Part shown: piece by piece, positions 22,045 to 33,670 of the stretch | Layout: each line of letters begins with the position of its first letter | How positions within the stretch are numbered: the stretch's first letter is position 1 | Assembly (NCBI GenBank): GCA_022828595.1 | Contig: JAKGHH010000005.1 | Coordinates: forward strand, 24,069,875-24,133,874 | Direction: 5' to 3' | Length of the DNA: 64,000 nucleotides | DNA from: Nelumbo lutea | Lineage: Eukaryota; Streptophyta; Magnoliopsida; Proteales; Nelumbonaceae | Program-made: the position numbers and the translations under genes | The notes under the pieces: model-generated | Databases searched by the model: none | The model's input: the letters and a program-made list of their open reading frames with translations, nothing else | Told to the model about the DNA's origin: nothing

Positions 22045-22824
22045 TATATTTCCATGTTTTTGTTCTCTTTAATTAACATGACTCAGTCCGGATTTTCATA
22101 ATCGAGACCAAACATGGTTTAGTGTTTTCAATTAAAATTTCATCAGAAAAAAAATGTTTTCGGAAACCTAGCTACTTTAGCCTATTCGATCAAATTGAAT
22201 CTGATTTATAAGATTTATATAAGACTAATTGAAATATCAGATTAATTCAGATGTTATAAATATTCTGGGAAAATCTATGATGCGGAAGAGACATGAAAAG
22301 AATTTTGATTAATCAAAACCCACCTTAATTTTGATAAATAACAACTAATTCATTACCGCATTTATAATTGCAGTTGATTGATTACAAGTTTTTCCAATAT
22401 CATGAGTCTTGTCGAACCCCAATTGAAATGTTGGGTCAAGGTCAGAATTGGACAGGAAAGCTTGTAAAGAAAATCAATTGAAAATGCCCTCAATTTTTAA
22501 CTAATTAGGATTACATTGATCAGCGAGATGACTTTTATTTTTTTGAATTCTGATAGGCAAAAGGCTTTAATTAATAGTGCTCAACAATACAATCCTCAAG
22601 AAAGATGGAGTAAAATGAATTGAGCAACAGAAGAATGATGAGATAAGAGCTTTGCAATCAGCAAAATGAACTGACCAGCGAGATGAATTAGAATTGCGAT
22701 CTGGTTATAAATCTAACAGTTATTCATGCCGGATTAGCTTTGAGCCCCATTAACATTTTGTGATTTTAAAATTTTTAAAATAGAAAATACATATGAAGCT
22801 ATTTAAAGCTCATCAACAACCAAT
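22045..22824. other. Intergenic, no gene seen
   Basis: AT-rich DNA upstream of peptide gene 3 without supported coding sequence or repeat. Confidence 0.4.
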
Positions 22825-22827
22825 TTA

Positions 22828-23172
22828 GGGCCCTTTTGGTATGTCTTTCCGTGCGGTCTTTCGGCTGTTTATAAGCTGGGAAGATCAAAAGTCGTCTATT
22901 TTCGTTTGGCACGCGGAAGATCTAGTTGCCAAAAGATGAGATACCAAAAAGACGCGAGAAGCCCATTTTGGGCTGATTTCGGGAAGCTCCAAATGAAGCT
23001 TTTTGCATCTTTCGCATTTTAATCTCGCACGAAAAGACCCGAAACGATGCATAGAAAAATGCACGTCTACCAAACGGTCTTCGGGCTGCCCAGATCTTAT
23101 GTCAAAAGCTCAATGTGTCTTTTGATTGTCAAAGCTAGAAGATCTTCTCAAAAAGACTTGCTAAATGGCCCA
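22828..23172. mobile_element. PIF/Harbinger-type MITE
   Basis: 345 bp with imperfect TIRs (GGGCCCTTTTGGTATGTCTTT and, inverted, TGGGCCATTTAGCAAGTCTTT) flanked by TTA on both sides (22825-22827, 23173-23175). Internal sequence is rich in AAGAC/GTCTT words; no ORF. Confidence 0.6.
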
Positions 23173-23175
23173 TTA

Positions 23176-23630
23176 GTTAAGAAACTGAATGTAACGAGAC
23201 GTAGGAGTATTCATGAGTCGGGTCAGGCCAGGCTTTGTACTTGTGACAAGGGATATGCATTGGCTCGGGTTCTAGGCCTAAAACATAATCTTGGGCCTGG
23301 GCCTGGCTTTGGGCATATAATATGCATATGAAAATGAAAAATATGGATACAAATAATGCATGGATAACGCTTTTGAAACACATAGATACAAATGAAAAAT
23401 AGGGAAAATGCTTGGATAGGTTAGGGAAATACATGCAAATTTCATAGATACATTAATAACACTAAATTTAAGGTCAAAATAGCCACACCACAAATAATAT
23501 AAAAACATATGAAAAATTTATAGATTAATGATATATAATAAGAAATATATTACAACTAATATAGAGGGAAGCATAGATGTCAAATAATTAATTGATAATG
23601 CATCAATCAAGAGTCCAACACACATATTAT
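23176..23630. other. Intergenic, no gene seen
   Basis: Includes a short GGCCTGGGCCTGGC stretch at about 23295; no coding evidence. Confidence 0.35.
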
Positions 23631-23633
23631 GTA

Positions 23634-23956
23634 TGTGTTTGGAACCATGGGTGATTATTCACTAAACATTTGTACTTGATTTGTTTGCAAAACCGAAGAA
23701 AGCAGTAATGAAGCCGTTTATTGACACTTAGGCACCACTAGGCGCCATTAGACACCACATCAGCAAAACATTGAATAAACACCTACCCGATGGGGAAGCG
23801 CTAAAATAAAGCTTCCCCCAATGGTAGGCGTGCACATAAATCAAGGCCTGCTTTTGCAATTTCTATGCGTGCAAATCCACATAATGGGGGAATGCTGAAG
23901 TGGTGCCTATGTTGCAATGCTTATTCAATAAACATCCACGATTCCAAACACCACCT
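23634..23956. mobile_element. Foldback-type inverted-repeat element
   Basis: Outer arms GTGTTTGGAACCATGGGTG and, inverted, GTGTTTGGAATCGTGGATG are about 320 bp apart. The centre (23791-23843) is itself an imperfect palindrome (CACCTACCCGATGGGGAAGC / GCTTCCCCCAATGGTAGGCG). No ORF; target duplication not clear. Confidence 0.5.
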
Positions 23957-24840
23957 AGATAGATTTTTACAAATTAATGCATGCACAAAGTTATTATTTT
24001 GTTACTTTCTATTTTAAGTCCAAGGCACAAAAATATATACAACTATTATATTTTAATTATTATATCAATTCTTTTTTACTTTAATATTTTTACTTTTTAA
24101 CATTAACAAAAAAATCAAGTAAATATTAAATTCATAAATGTTTGGTGAACACTATGTTCATTTTTGTAAACAACAAATATGTTATCAAAATTGTTAAAAT
24201 TTCTAAGGAATAGATCATATGCAAATTTATAATTTTCAATTACTAATATAATTATTTCATTATCAATATTTCTATTTCTATATTCTTTTTGAAATAAAAA
24301 TCATTTTTTGATATAAATGTAGATTAATAATTTAATAGATTCAATTTAATATTATATTCTTGAATATTTATAAACAATGTTTATTTTTTGAAATAATAAA
24401 TATGTTATTATTATTATTTAATGTAAATTAAAATAATAATTTATGATTTTTAAAAATATATAAAATTGTAAGATACTTATCATGTACAAATTTATAAATT
24501 TTAAGTACTAAAATAATTATTCTACTATTAATACTTTTATATAAATTTCTTGAGATTAAAAATCATTTTTAGATAAATGTGAATTTGATAGATTATTTAT
24601 TCCATTAGTTTACAAAGTATCAACTTTGAATGTCATTCTTTTTAATTTTTAGTTGTTGTTAAAAATAAACATATGCATTCTCCCATGACCCATCCCATAT
24701 TAATAAATTCAACTCATAATACATAATTACATATACCTTACAACAACATTATGCAGGTCAAGAAGGGTTGAATTCACCCCAAGTACCTTAACTATACTCA
24801 TATAATCCCATGGCTCATTCCAATAGGCTATATCAAAACA
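23957..24840. other. AT-rich intergenic DNA
   Basis: Very AT-rich, no gene or defined element seen. Confidence 0.4.
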
Positions 24841-24879
24841 TACACATACACACACACACACATATATATGTAGAGAGAG

Positions 24880-25275
24880 AGAGATGATAGTCTGGTCATA
24901 AAATGATTATGCATGATGATCATCATGTATGAACTCCATTCTAGAAGCAAAATATATCTTAGAAAGAAGTCATTAATGGTTTATCATGCATGAACCATTC
25001 CATCATGTTTTATCATTTTGAGGATCACTGAGGCATACCTATATATATATATATAGATAGATATAGATATATATATAGAGAGAGAGGATAGTCTGGTCAT
25101 AAAATGATTATGCATGATGATCATCATGTATGAACTCCTCCATTTTAGAAGCAAAATATATCTTAGAAAGAAGAGTCATTAATGGTTTAACATGCATGAA
25201 CCATTCCGTCATGTTATATTCATTTTGAGGATCACTAAGGCATACCTAATTATATATATATATATATATATATAT
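24880..25275 (+). repeat. 201-bp tandem duplication bounded by microsatellites
   Basis: The unit starting GATAGTCTGGTCATAAAATG at 24886 repeats from 25087, each ending GAGGCATACCTA or AAGGCATACCTA and each followed by a TA or TA/GATA run. The first unit is preceded by a CA/TA/GA run. Copies are about 95% alike by eye. Confidence 0.85.
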
Positions 25276-25276
25276 A

Positions 25277-25532
25277 GTGGTAACCAAAGGAAAATGTATA
25301 TCGATTTACTCGATGGATGCATTACTTCCTTCACTCTCAACACAATGGGATGAACCCTCAAAAGAAAATGCCACATCCATTCTATTGCAACAGATCTCTC
25401 TCTGGTTGGATCCTAGATCATTTTGGCCAAAGAGGGTAGAGTGGCTTCACTATTGCAATGACATACTAGGATCTTTTCACAAAAAAAAGCTTCAATGTTG
25501 TCAATGGCAAAAATTCATCGACTTCCTTGACC
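25277..25532 (+). other. Unidentified exon-like ORF fragment
   Basis: An 85-codon open stretch with ordinary protein-like composition (SLSTQWDEPSKENATSILLQ, LDPRSFWPKRVEWLHYCND, KKLQCCQWQKFIDFLDP). Tryptophans and mixed charged residues are unlike the simple-sequence ORFs nearby. It starts at a TA repeat and runs into a GGGATGGGG-type element, so it is probably a captured or stranded exon of a host gene. I do not recognise the family. Confidence 0.35.
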
Positions 25533-25945
25533 CGATGGCGTCAGGGATGGGGATTGCTTTGGTGGGGTAGGGACGAGGATTAATAGGAATCCACGATCGG
25601 GGTCAGGGTCAAGGATGGGGATAGAGGTCCCCACCCCGCCCCAACCTCAATTATATATATTAAATATTACTATATATATTAAAATATATTATTATATATA
25701 TGATATTATTTATATTATATATATATATATCAAAACATATATAAAATATTATTTATATTTTATAATTTTTATTTATTTTAAGCAAATTTATTTTAAAAAA
25801 ATAGTGTTATTTAAAAAAAATTCAAGGATTCGGGTCCTCATCGAGGATCGGGGATGGAGGACAACTTTTATCCCCAGCAGGGATCGGAGATGAGGATTAA
25901 TTTTAGAATCGAAGTCGGGTCGGGGACGTCATTGCCATTTGTAAA
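25533..25945. mobile_element. GGGATGGGG-type inverted-repeat element
   Basis: GC-rich arms (ATGGCGTCAGGGATGGGG on the left; GGGTCGGGGACGTCATTGCCAT on the right reads back as ATGGCAATGACGTCCCC) surround an AT-rich centre with TA runs. Related fragments are at 13616-13798 and 15385-15500. No ORF of meaning. Confidence 0.5.
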
Positions 25946-26495
25946 AATTCCTGCATATCCAATAGATTACAGAATTCATCAGTAGGATCTTCAAGAAAAA
26001 AATTCAAAAATAGTACTAACAAGAGTATAACCAAGAAGAAAAAGACATCAGTATTTGCATTAGCCAAAACAGATTCACTAAAAAGAGTACAATTAAATAA
26101 GAGAAATCTAATTATTTACGGTATCCTCATGCCTCATCAAAGCTAAATCACGTGGAAAGGAATGCAATTCATTAATTACATCCCCACAACCATCCCTCCA
26201 ATCGGTTTATGCTCAAAGTTTTTAGTATCTGGTAAAACAGTTGCCTTTGTGTTACTTGTAAACCAGTTCTGTTTGCCTATTCTGCAATATCTTGGTTTGC
26301 TCCTTTGATAGATAAATTAGAATCAAAACAGAATTGCATTAATAAATAGCCTGTGGCAAAGCAATATAGTTTTTCCAATATATTGACAACTCTAGAAGTG
26401 CTTAAGTAATCCAATGAAAATAATCGACAACAAATTCACTCACTTTAAGTTAATTTAGATATCAAACATATTAATCATTAAGTAATGGTTTCGGA
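25946..26495. other. Intergenic, no gene seen
   Basis: No coding region or repeat recognised. It follows the 3' end of the kinase fragment, whose C-terminal lobe is absent. Confidence 0.4.
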
Positions 26496-26498
26496 GAT

Positions 26499-26905
26499 CT
26501 ATATGCCCGGTGCTATATAACAGGAGGATCCTGCTTCAGAAGCCACCGTTGACTGATAAGCAAACTTACCAACAATTTGATCAAGTGCAAAGTCGATGAG
26601 TTTTGATTCAAAGTCCATGTCCAGAAGAATGTTCCTTGATTTGATATTCCTATGAAGTGTGGACTGTAATCCTTGTGAAGGCAAGCCAGTCCTTGGGCAG
26701 CTCCTACAACAATCTTCAATCTAATACTCCATTTTAATTGAAAGTTTGATCTACATATCAAATTTCCTAAACTCCCTCTTTGTATAAATTCAAATACCAA
26801 GAGAAGTGAATCATCATAATAGAAAAAAAAACCCAAAAGCTTTATGATATTCTTATGCCTGATCTTGGCTAAAGTCTTGATCTCAGCCTTCAAAGTTTTC
26901 GAAGA
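26499..26905 (-). pseudogene. LRR receptor-like kinase, partial kinase domain, fused to integrase
   Basis: Reads KTLKAEIKTLAKIRHKNIIK, LLGFF, LLLVFEFIQRGSLGNLI, LKWSIRLKIVVGAAQGLACL, HKDY, then after a frameshift HRNIKSRNILLDMDFESKL, IDFALDQIVG, SSCYIAPG. These are kinase subdomains III-VIII of a plant LRR receptor kinase. The catalytic loop reads HRNIKSRN in place of HRDxKxxN, and the DFG position reads DFA, so it descends from an atypical, probably inactive kinase resembling Arabidopsis At5g06940 as I recall it. LRRs, transmembrane segment, N-lobe start and C-lobe are missing. The upstream half shares one ORF with the integrase C-terminus of element E2. Confidence 0.75.
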
Positions 26906-26907
26906 TT

Positions 26908-28270
26908 GACCTCTTACTTGGTAGTACATTCGGAGATTCCTTGTTTTCCAACTTCTTTGTATTGGTCGGCCATTGAGGTCTTTGAGTCTATACGTGCTGG
27001 GTCCAAGGACCCTAGTGATTTTGTATGGCCCTTCCCAGTTTGGTTCAAGCTTGCCTTCTCCCGGCATAGGCACAATGACTTTGCGAAGGATGAGGTCACC
27101 TGTTTTGAACTCCCATCTTCGAACTTTAGAGTCGTAATATTTGGCCATCCTCTGTTGTTTTGCTACCATCTTGACGTGCGCTCGGTCCTGTGCTTCTTCC
27201 ACTAGGTCTACCTTTGCACGGAGGTACTCGTTATTCTAATCTTTGTCATAAAGCTCGATCCGGAGAATTAATGAGCTTATTTCCACAGGTACCATGGCTT
27301 CGACCCCATAGGTCAGGCTGAAGGGTGTCTCTCTAGTATCCGTCCGTGGAGTAGTCCTGTATGCCCAGAGTATGCTCGGCAGCTCTTCAACCCACCTTCC
27401 CTTGGCCTGGTTGAGTCGGGTTTTTAGACTGTGCAATAAGGTCTGGTTGGTTACCTCAGTTTTCCCATTGCTCTAAGGTCAATGTACGATGGTGGTTCGG
27501 TGGTCAATCTTCAGGTTAGTGCAGAAAGCTTCCAATTTTTGGTCGGTGAACTACATCCCATTATTTGTGATGAGGACCCATAGAATACCAACCCAGCAGA
27601 CAATACCTTGCCAGAAAAAGTTTTGGGCATTGTGCGTGGTTGTGCATGCCAGTGCTTCGGCTTCCACCCATTTGGTGAAATAGTCCACTGCCACCAAGAG
27701 AAACTTTTTCTATGCAACCGTAGTGGGGAAGGGGCCGAGGATGTCCATGCCCCACTGCGTGAATGGGCACGGGCTAGTGATCAGCTTCAAGGGAACCATT
27801 GGCTGATGATGAAGGTTGGAGTGCTGTTGGCAACTGTCTTACTTTTGCACGAGTTGCATTGCATCTTGCTTCATGGTCGGCCAAAAGTATCCTTGTCGGA
27901 GTGCCTTGTGAGCCAAGGTTCAGGCGTCGGGGTGATCTCTATAGAAGCCTTCATGTAATTCTCGGAGGACATATTCAACCTTGGTAGGGGAAAGCCATTT
28001 CAAGTACAGGAGAGTTTGTGAGCGGCGGTAGAGTTGTCCCTAGATGTGGTAGTATCGGGCTGATCTATGCTGGAGCTTCTTAGATTCTGTCTTATCTTCT
28101 AGGAGTGTGCCATTCCAGAGGTACTGGATAATGGGATCCATCCAAGATGGCCTGTGCTGTATCGAGTGAGTACGACCATTGGTGCGATGCTCAACTGGGC
28201 CAAGGTGTCTACCCACACTGTCGAACTCAGGTCTGCTTTCAACGAACTAGCTAACTTCGATAAGGCATCT
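26908..28270 (-). pseudogene. Integrase of E2
   Basis: H2C2 zinc region, then core WGMDILGPFPTTV and FLLVAVDYFTKWVEAEAL, ELPSILWAYRTTPRTDTRET, PFSLTYGVEAMVPVE. The C-terminal domain is YYDSKVRRWEFKTGDLILRK, EGKLEPNWEGPYKITRVL, YRLKDLNG. Several stops and shifts. The last ORF (27202 downwards) passes without interruption into the receptor-kinase fragment after about residue 98. Confidence 0.8.
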
Positions 28271-28374
28271 GCTCAGATGTTCTAGGTTCGAGGAATCTGC
28301 CTTTGGATGAGCTCTTGTACCTTCTGTAAGTAGCTCGCCATCGTAGGTGTCCGCGTCTTGAATTGGCCATGGAT

Positions 28375-28740
28375 TTGGTTTACGACCAGTTGAGAATCGC
28401 TAAGCGCTTCTATCCTCCATGCACCGAGGTCCAGGGCAAGTCAAAGTCCAGCAATCAGGGCCTTGTACTCAGCTTCGTTGTTGGATGCTTTGAACTCGAA
28501 CCTAAGGGTGTGCTCCAATACTGTGTTGTCCGGGCTGAGGAGGATGAGGCTGGCCCCACTGCCTTGCTGGTTTGATGAGCCATCCACTTGTAGAGTCCAC
28601 ACATGTGGTGCCAGGGCCAGGTCTTCGGTTGTGAAGGTGCATTCGGCGATGAAGTCAGCCAAGGACTGGGCCTTGATCATAGGTTGGGGTGCATAATCAA
28701 TGTCGAACTCACTCAGCTCCACGCTCCATTTGATTAGGCG
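28375..28740 (-). pseudogene. Second (archaeal-type) RNase H of E2
   Basis: VWTLQVDGSSNQQGSGASLI, LLSPDNTVLEHTLRFEF, KASNNEAEYKALIAGL: the extra RNase H typical of Tat-clade gypsy elements, with the DGS and NEAEY acidic residues kept. Preceded by MELSEFDIDYAPQPMIKAQS. Confidence 0.85.
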
Positions 28741-29890
28741 GCTAGATGTTTTTGGCCTTTGGAGTACCCGTTTGAGGGGCTAGTCAATGAGCACCCGAAT
28801 GTTGTGAGCCTGGAAGTATGGTCTAAGCTTTCTTGCCGAGGTGACCAATGCTAGGGCTATCTTTTCCAGGTTGGGGTACTGGGTTTTCGCGCCACCGAGC
28901 ACTTTGCTGGTGTAGTAGATTGGCCTCTATACCCGGTCTTCCTCCTTGACCAGCACCAAGTTGACGACCTCATCCCCGGCCGAGAGGTAGAGCAACAGCT
29001 CGTCCTCGGGGCTCGGTTTGGTGAGGAGAGGGAGCTCAGATACTGCTTCAGTTCTTGAAAGGACCGTTCACATTTCTCAGTCCATTGGAAGTCCTCCGAA
29101 CGCTTGAGGGCTTTGAAAAAGGGCAAGCACCGGTCTACGAATTTGGATATGAATCTGCTAAGGGCGGTTATTCTAGCGGTGAGACGTTGCACTTCCTTGT
29201 GAGTCTGAGGTGACTGCATGTGAAGGATGGCCCGTATTTTCTCTATATTAGCCTCAATTCCCCTTTGTATCACCATAAACCCCAGGAATTTGTTGGAGCC
29301 GACCTCGAATGCGTATTTGATCAGGTTTAACTTATCTTGTACTTCCTAAGGGTGCTGAAGATTTCCTTTAGGTCAGCAAGGTGATGCTCGGACTTTTTGC
29401 TCATCACAAGCATGTCGTTGACATAAGCCTCTACGTTTCGACTGAGTTGATCCTTGAAGACCTCATTCACCAGCTGCTGATAAGTAGCATTGGTGTTCTT
29501 GTGGCCGAAAGGAATCACCTTGTAGAAGTATAGCCTGCGGTCGGTGATGAAGGATGTTTTCTCCCGGTCGTTTGGGTACATCTGAATCTGGTTGTATCCT
29601 GAGAAGGCATCTATGAAACTCAGGAGTTCATGCCCTGCCGTTGCATCGGCAAGCTAGTCGATCCTCGGTAGGGAAAGCTGTCCTTGGGGTAGGCTTTGTT
29701 TAGGTCGGTGAAGTCGATACATATTCTCCACTTCCTGTTGGCCTTCTTCACCATCACCACGTTGACCAACCAATCGAGGTATTTTACTTCTCAAATGAAT
29801 CTGGCGTTAAGAAATTTATGCACCTCATTGGTGATCACTTGCCACCACTTTGTAGCGAAGCTTCTTTTCTTCTGCTTGATAGGTTGGTAG
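28741..29890 (-). pseudogene. Reverse transcriptase and first RNase H of E2
   Basis: Palm: LLSFIDAFSGYNQIQM, YFYKVIPFGHKNTNATYQQL. The catalytic box reads YVND at 29414-29425 instead of YVDD, so a metal-binding Asp is Asn. Then ALSRFISKFVDRCLPFFKAL marks the RT-RNase H linker; a frameshift follows within RNase H near 29010. Confidence 0.85.
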
Positions 29891-30189
29891 TGAGGTTCGG
29901 TGTTCAGGCGATGTGTGATTACTTCGAGTCAACCCCCGACATATCTGCTGCCAACCAAGCAAACACGTTGGTGTTATCCCTTAACAGTTGTAGCAGTTCT
30001 TCCCAAAGGCGGCTATCCAAGAGAGAGCCAACCTGGACTGTTTTCTCGGGGTCTTCTTCATTGAGTGGCACCTAGATGAGGTCTTCGACAGGCTGGCTGC
30101 ACTACGTCTTTACCTCGTCCCGCAGATCATAGGCTTCAGCCAGTAGAGTCTCTATGGCGGGGCACGGGCCTCGGCAGGAGGTCAGGTAA

Positions 30190-30600
30190 CATTGTCGTGC
30201 GGTCCTCTGATCTCCACGTGCTATTCCCACGCCATACTGGGTCGAGAACTTTACCGTGAGGTAGAAGGTCGTGAAAAACGCTCACAGAACGTTGAGGGTC
30301 GGCCTTTCAAGGATGAGCAGCGGACCACTATGAAGTCTACCATGACCGTTGCAGTGATGTCACCATCTCCGATTAGAAGGGGGAGGGTTATCCTCCTAGT
30401 TGGCATGAGGGACTCCCTAGAGAAGCCCATCAGGGGACTGTTGACGGGGGCGAGGCGGTTCTTGTCGATGCCAAGCTTATCGAATGCTTCTTCAAAGAGA
30501 ACGTCAAATGAGCTACTTGTATCAACCAGGATGCGTCACACCTCAAAGTTGGCTACCTCGGTTGTGATCACTAGGGCGTCATCGTGTGGGGTCTGCACCC
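30190..30600 (-). pseudogene. Aspartic protease of E2
   Basis: ITTEVANFEVRRILVDTSSS then FDVLFEEAFDKLGIDKNRL parallels the E1 protease (ILVDTGSSANVLF). The active-site DTG reads DTS (about 30510-30525), which should disable cleavage. Confidence 0.8.
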
Positions 30601-32355
30601 TCGGAGGTTATCCCCTGTGAAGGTGATTGGATCGTCTCGCCTCTTCTTCTGTCCTCGGTTGTCAATTTCGCATAGACACGCATACTTCTTGCGCCCCAAG
30701 CTTCTCTCTTCTCTCACAGCGATCCCTCCTGATATTACGTTGATCACGCTAGCAAGAGGAGCTCGGGGTGGTGGCCGAGCATTCTCTACGTGTGGTTCTT
30801 CCTGTGTTGGCTTCTTGTTCTTGTCGATGAATCCACCGAGGTACCCGCACCTAATCAGGTCCTCGATGTGGTTGCGAAGGTCAAAGCAATTGTCAGTGTC
30901 GTGGCCGTGGTCCCTGTAGAACTCGCAATATTTGTCATGGTTCCTCTTGTTGCCTTGTGTTTCCATCTTTTAGGGCCACCGGACGTAGCTACGGTCGCGG
31001 ATTTGCATCAGAACTTTAGACTGCAGTGTGTTCAGCGGCGTAAAGTTCTAATAGGTCGGCGAAGGTGTTCGTGGTCTGCGATCGGGCCGGCGATCCTGCC
31101 TCTTATGGTCCTGATCCACTCTTTCTGACTTTTGCTCCTCTATGTCCCTCCTCTTCTTGTCGGGTCTTTCTTCTTCGTCCCGTAGCTGCGCTTGGGCTTC
31201 TTCCGCGTTGATGTACTTTTGGGCATGGCTCATCAGTGTGGCTAGTGTCTGGAAATGGTTCTTAGAGATGGGGAAGTTGAAAGGCGAGGGGCAGAGCCCA
31301 TCCTGAATGGCGGTGACAGCCACAAACTAGTTCAAGTTCTTGACCTGTAGTGCTTCTTTGTTGAATTTTGCCCGATAGTCTCTTAGAGATTCTGTCTTCC
31401 TCTATTGCATTTGCATAAGGCTGGTCGAAGTCTTCCAATGCTTCTTGCTTGCTATGAACTGTTCTTGGAACTGTATCTCCAACTATTCCCATGACGTTAT
31501 GGAGTGCAAGGGTAGAGAGGAATACCAAGTTAGGGATGGGCCCGTGAGGGTGGCCACAAGAGCTTTGCACATCAAGCCCTCGAAAGATCCATGCAACATC
31601 AGTTGAGCCTTCAGTGCTTCAATGTGGTCAGCGGGGTCGGTATTCCCATCGTATTTGTTGAGCTGAGGTGCCTGCCATCCTGTAGGAGGCACCTCGTCTA
31701 CAATCTCTTGGACGAACATTGGCTCTTTAGCGGTTTGTACGGTTGGCTGCACGGACTGATCTACAGGCAGTGCTGTGCTTCTCTAAACTTGGCTGCGCTA
31801 CAACTCATCTAAGCGCTGTCGGAGCTCCCGAATTTTGGTGTCCCTATTGTCCGGTACCGCGGTACGCATGGCTCTCTCCTTCTTAGGCCGTGTAGAGGGT
31901 CTTTTACCGAACTGGACTCAACGACGAAGACCATATGGGGCAACATCCGTTTGTCGAGCCTTTCTTTGGCGGGGATCCACGTAGTTTGATGCGTCCTACT
32001 GCAGTTGTCGGGTTCGAGAGAATGGGCTAAGGAGACAGACTTCCTTGTCGTGTATTGCTTTTCTTGATGGGAATACGCCCTTTTCTTGTTTGGCTGACGT
32101 GTTTTGGGGTCCTTAGGGCGAGGATCATCCTTCGTACGTGTCGGGGCGTGAGGGGGGCAGCCTAGTGGAGTGGTGCCACGGAACCCATCGTCTACATCAT
32201 CTCAAGGATCTCATCGACCTTTTCTTGCATTGTTGAAATTGTGTTGGGTCAACTGTGGTTGGGGGCTGTGGGATTTCTGGGTGTAAAGGGCTACGTCAAC
32301 AAGATTCCTGAGATGAGGATCGGCTTGTTGATCGCTCGGACTAGTTCTTAGGCAT
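30600..32355 (-). pseudogene. gag of E2
   Basis: Starts ATG at 32355 (MPKN then a stop). Includes EIVDEVPPTGWQAPQLNKYD, LKAQLMLHGSFEGLMCKALV, a matrix/capsid-like stretch, and CEFYRDHGHDTDNCFDLRNH (zinc-knuckle-like). Matches E1 gag closely; broken by shifts. Confidence 0.8.
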
Positions 32356-32436
32356 CTTGATCACTTTCTTGGTTGCACAGTAAGGAAGAGATTTCAAGAA
32401 AGGCTTCTTGTGCGTTTTCCATAGACGGTGCCAATC

Positions 32437-33030
32437 TGATGCTTCTCGATCCGAGGTGGTGCACGAACCAAGGAAGACAATAAGATAATCCTTGCCAATA
32501 GGGCAGAGCCGAGGTGAAAGGATGGACCATACTTCAAGACCAATGATTAAGAAAGGGAGTCAAAGGCTTGAGGAGTTATCCCCGGGTAGGCACTCCGACG
32601 CTCAAGTCAATGGAAGGTGGTGGGTGGTCGGGCCAAGCAATGAGAGTGCTGGTCCGAGCAAAGTAACAGTATGGGTGCTAGAAGTTGGAATCCCTTACCT
32701 TGAGCGGGAGATATCTTTTTATAGCCAGAGATTTATGTCCTAGTTGGATTGGGCTTCCAGGGTTATCGGGTTGAGGTTAACGCTGAGGTCATTGGGATAG
32801 AGTCCTATTCCCCAACGGAGTTGTCCTCATCCCTCCTCCTATCCTTGGTCATGCTTATCCGCATGACGTGTAGCTAACATGTCTGAGTAGATAAGATGGG
32901 GGGCTACGATAATAGTGTAGCACGACCAGAGCCACGAAGCTAGCTGGGCTGTGTCGGCATGGCCAGGGTGATCGGGTGATGACTAGGCGACCACGTGTTA
33001 CCTAAGGCCAGCTCAACCTTGACCCGAACA
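32437..33030 (-). repeat. 5' LTR of E2
   Basis: Reads TGTTCGGGTCA ... GCATCA on the minus strand, homologous along its length to the E1 LTR. TATA box GGCTATAAAAAG at about 32714-32725. Next to it (32417-32436) GATTGGCACCGTCTATGG is the likely primer binding site. No matching 3' LTR in the window. Confidence 0.85.
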
Positions 33031-33345
33031 AGATCTTATTCGTAAACAATAACCCACTTTATTTGCTATTTACTATTTATCTAATAAATCTATTTTAAGT
33101 TATTTATTTTTAAAAGTTAAATTAGGTTGCTTCCTAAAAGTTAAATCAAGTTTGTAATTAATAAAGTTTTTTTTTGAAAAATATCTTTTAAAAACAAACA
33201 TAGGTTTATGGTAATCTTTTAATGGGTCCCACCATTTGTATTTAATAGATTGTGAATAAACATATGTTAAGCTAATAAATAACTGTCTATTGAGAATGTT
33301 TAGGAGTGAAATTACTCACTTTTTGAATCGTATTTCTTGAATTAA
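33031..33345. other. AT-rich intergenic DNA
   Basis: No gene. It does not continue the receptor kinase found at the other end of E2. Confidence 0.45.
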
Positions 33346-33347
33346 TA

Positions 33348-33670
33348 GGATGCCATGTATCTAAATGGTGGTAGTGGATTATGGGCTTTACCAACAACTT
33401 CTAAGAAAATGCCGCATGTCTATCTTTTTCATAAAAATGAGAATGCCACATGTCTAAGTGATAGGGGGTTATAGTTTGGTAGTGGGTTGTGTGTGGGCTT
33501 TAGTAAGAGTTTCTCAGAAATTGCCACATATCTAGCTTTTTAGAAAATGAATAGGCCACTAGTCTAAATGGTGGGAATGGGTTGTGGAGTTTAACAACAA
33601 CTTTTCAAAAAATACCAGGTATCTAGATTTCCAAAAAAAAAAAAGAAAATACCACGTCTAAATGGTGGGG
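33348..33670. repeat. Degenerate tandem repeat of about 100 bp, three units
   Basis: Three diverged units share GCCACATGTCTAA, GGTGG, GGGTTGTGGGCTTTA, CAACAACTTCTCAGAAA words starting near 33348, 33447 and 33553. Confidence 0.55.

Larger units (their letters stand above)
26906..33030 (-). mobile_element. Tat-type Ty3/gypsy retrotransposon E2, 3'-truncated
   Basis: Minus-strand order from high to low coordinates: LTR, primer binding site, gag, protease, RT, RNase H, second RNase H, integrase. It then breaks at 26906 without PPT or 3' LTR. The second RNase H and the CEFYRDHGHDTDNC gag motif fit the Tat lineage. It is the same family as E1 (LTRs and gag clearly homologous), but E1 lies on the plus strand. 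Stops and frameshifts throughout. Confidence 0.85.

Noticed and set aside
30192..31128. Plus-strand ORFs of 110-140 codons
   Set aside because: Antisense shadows of E2 gag and protease.
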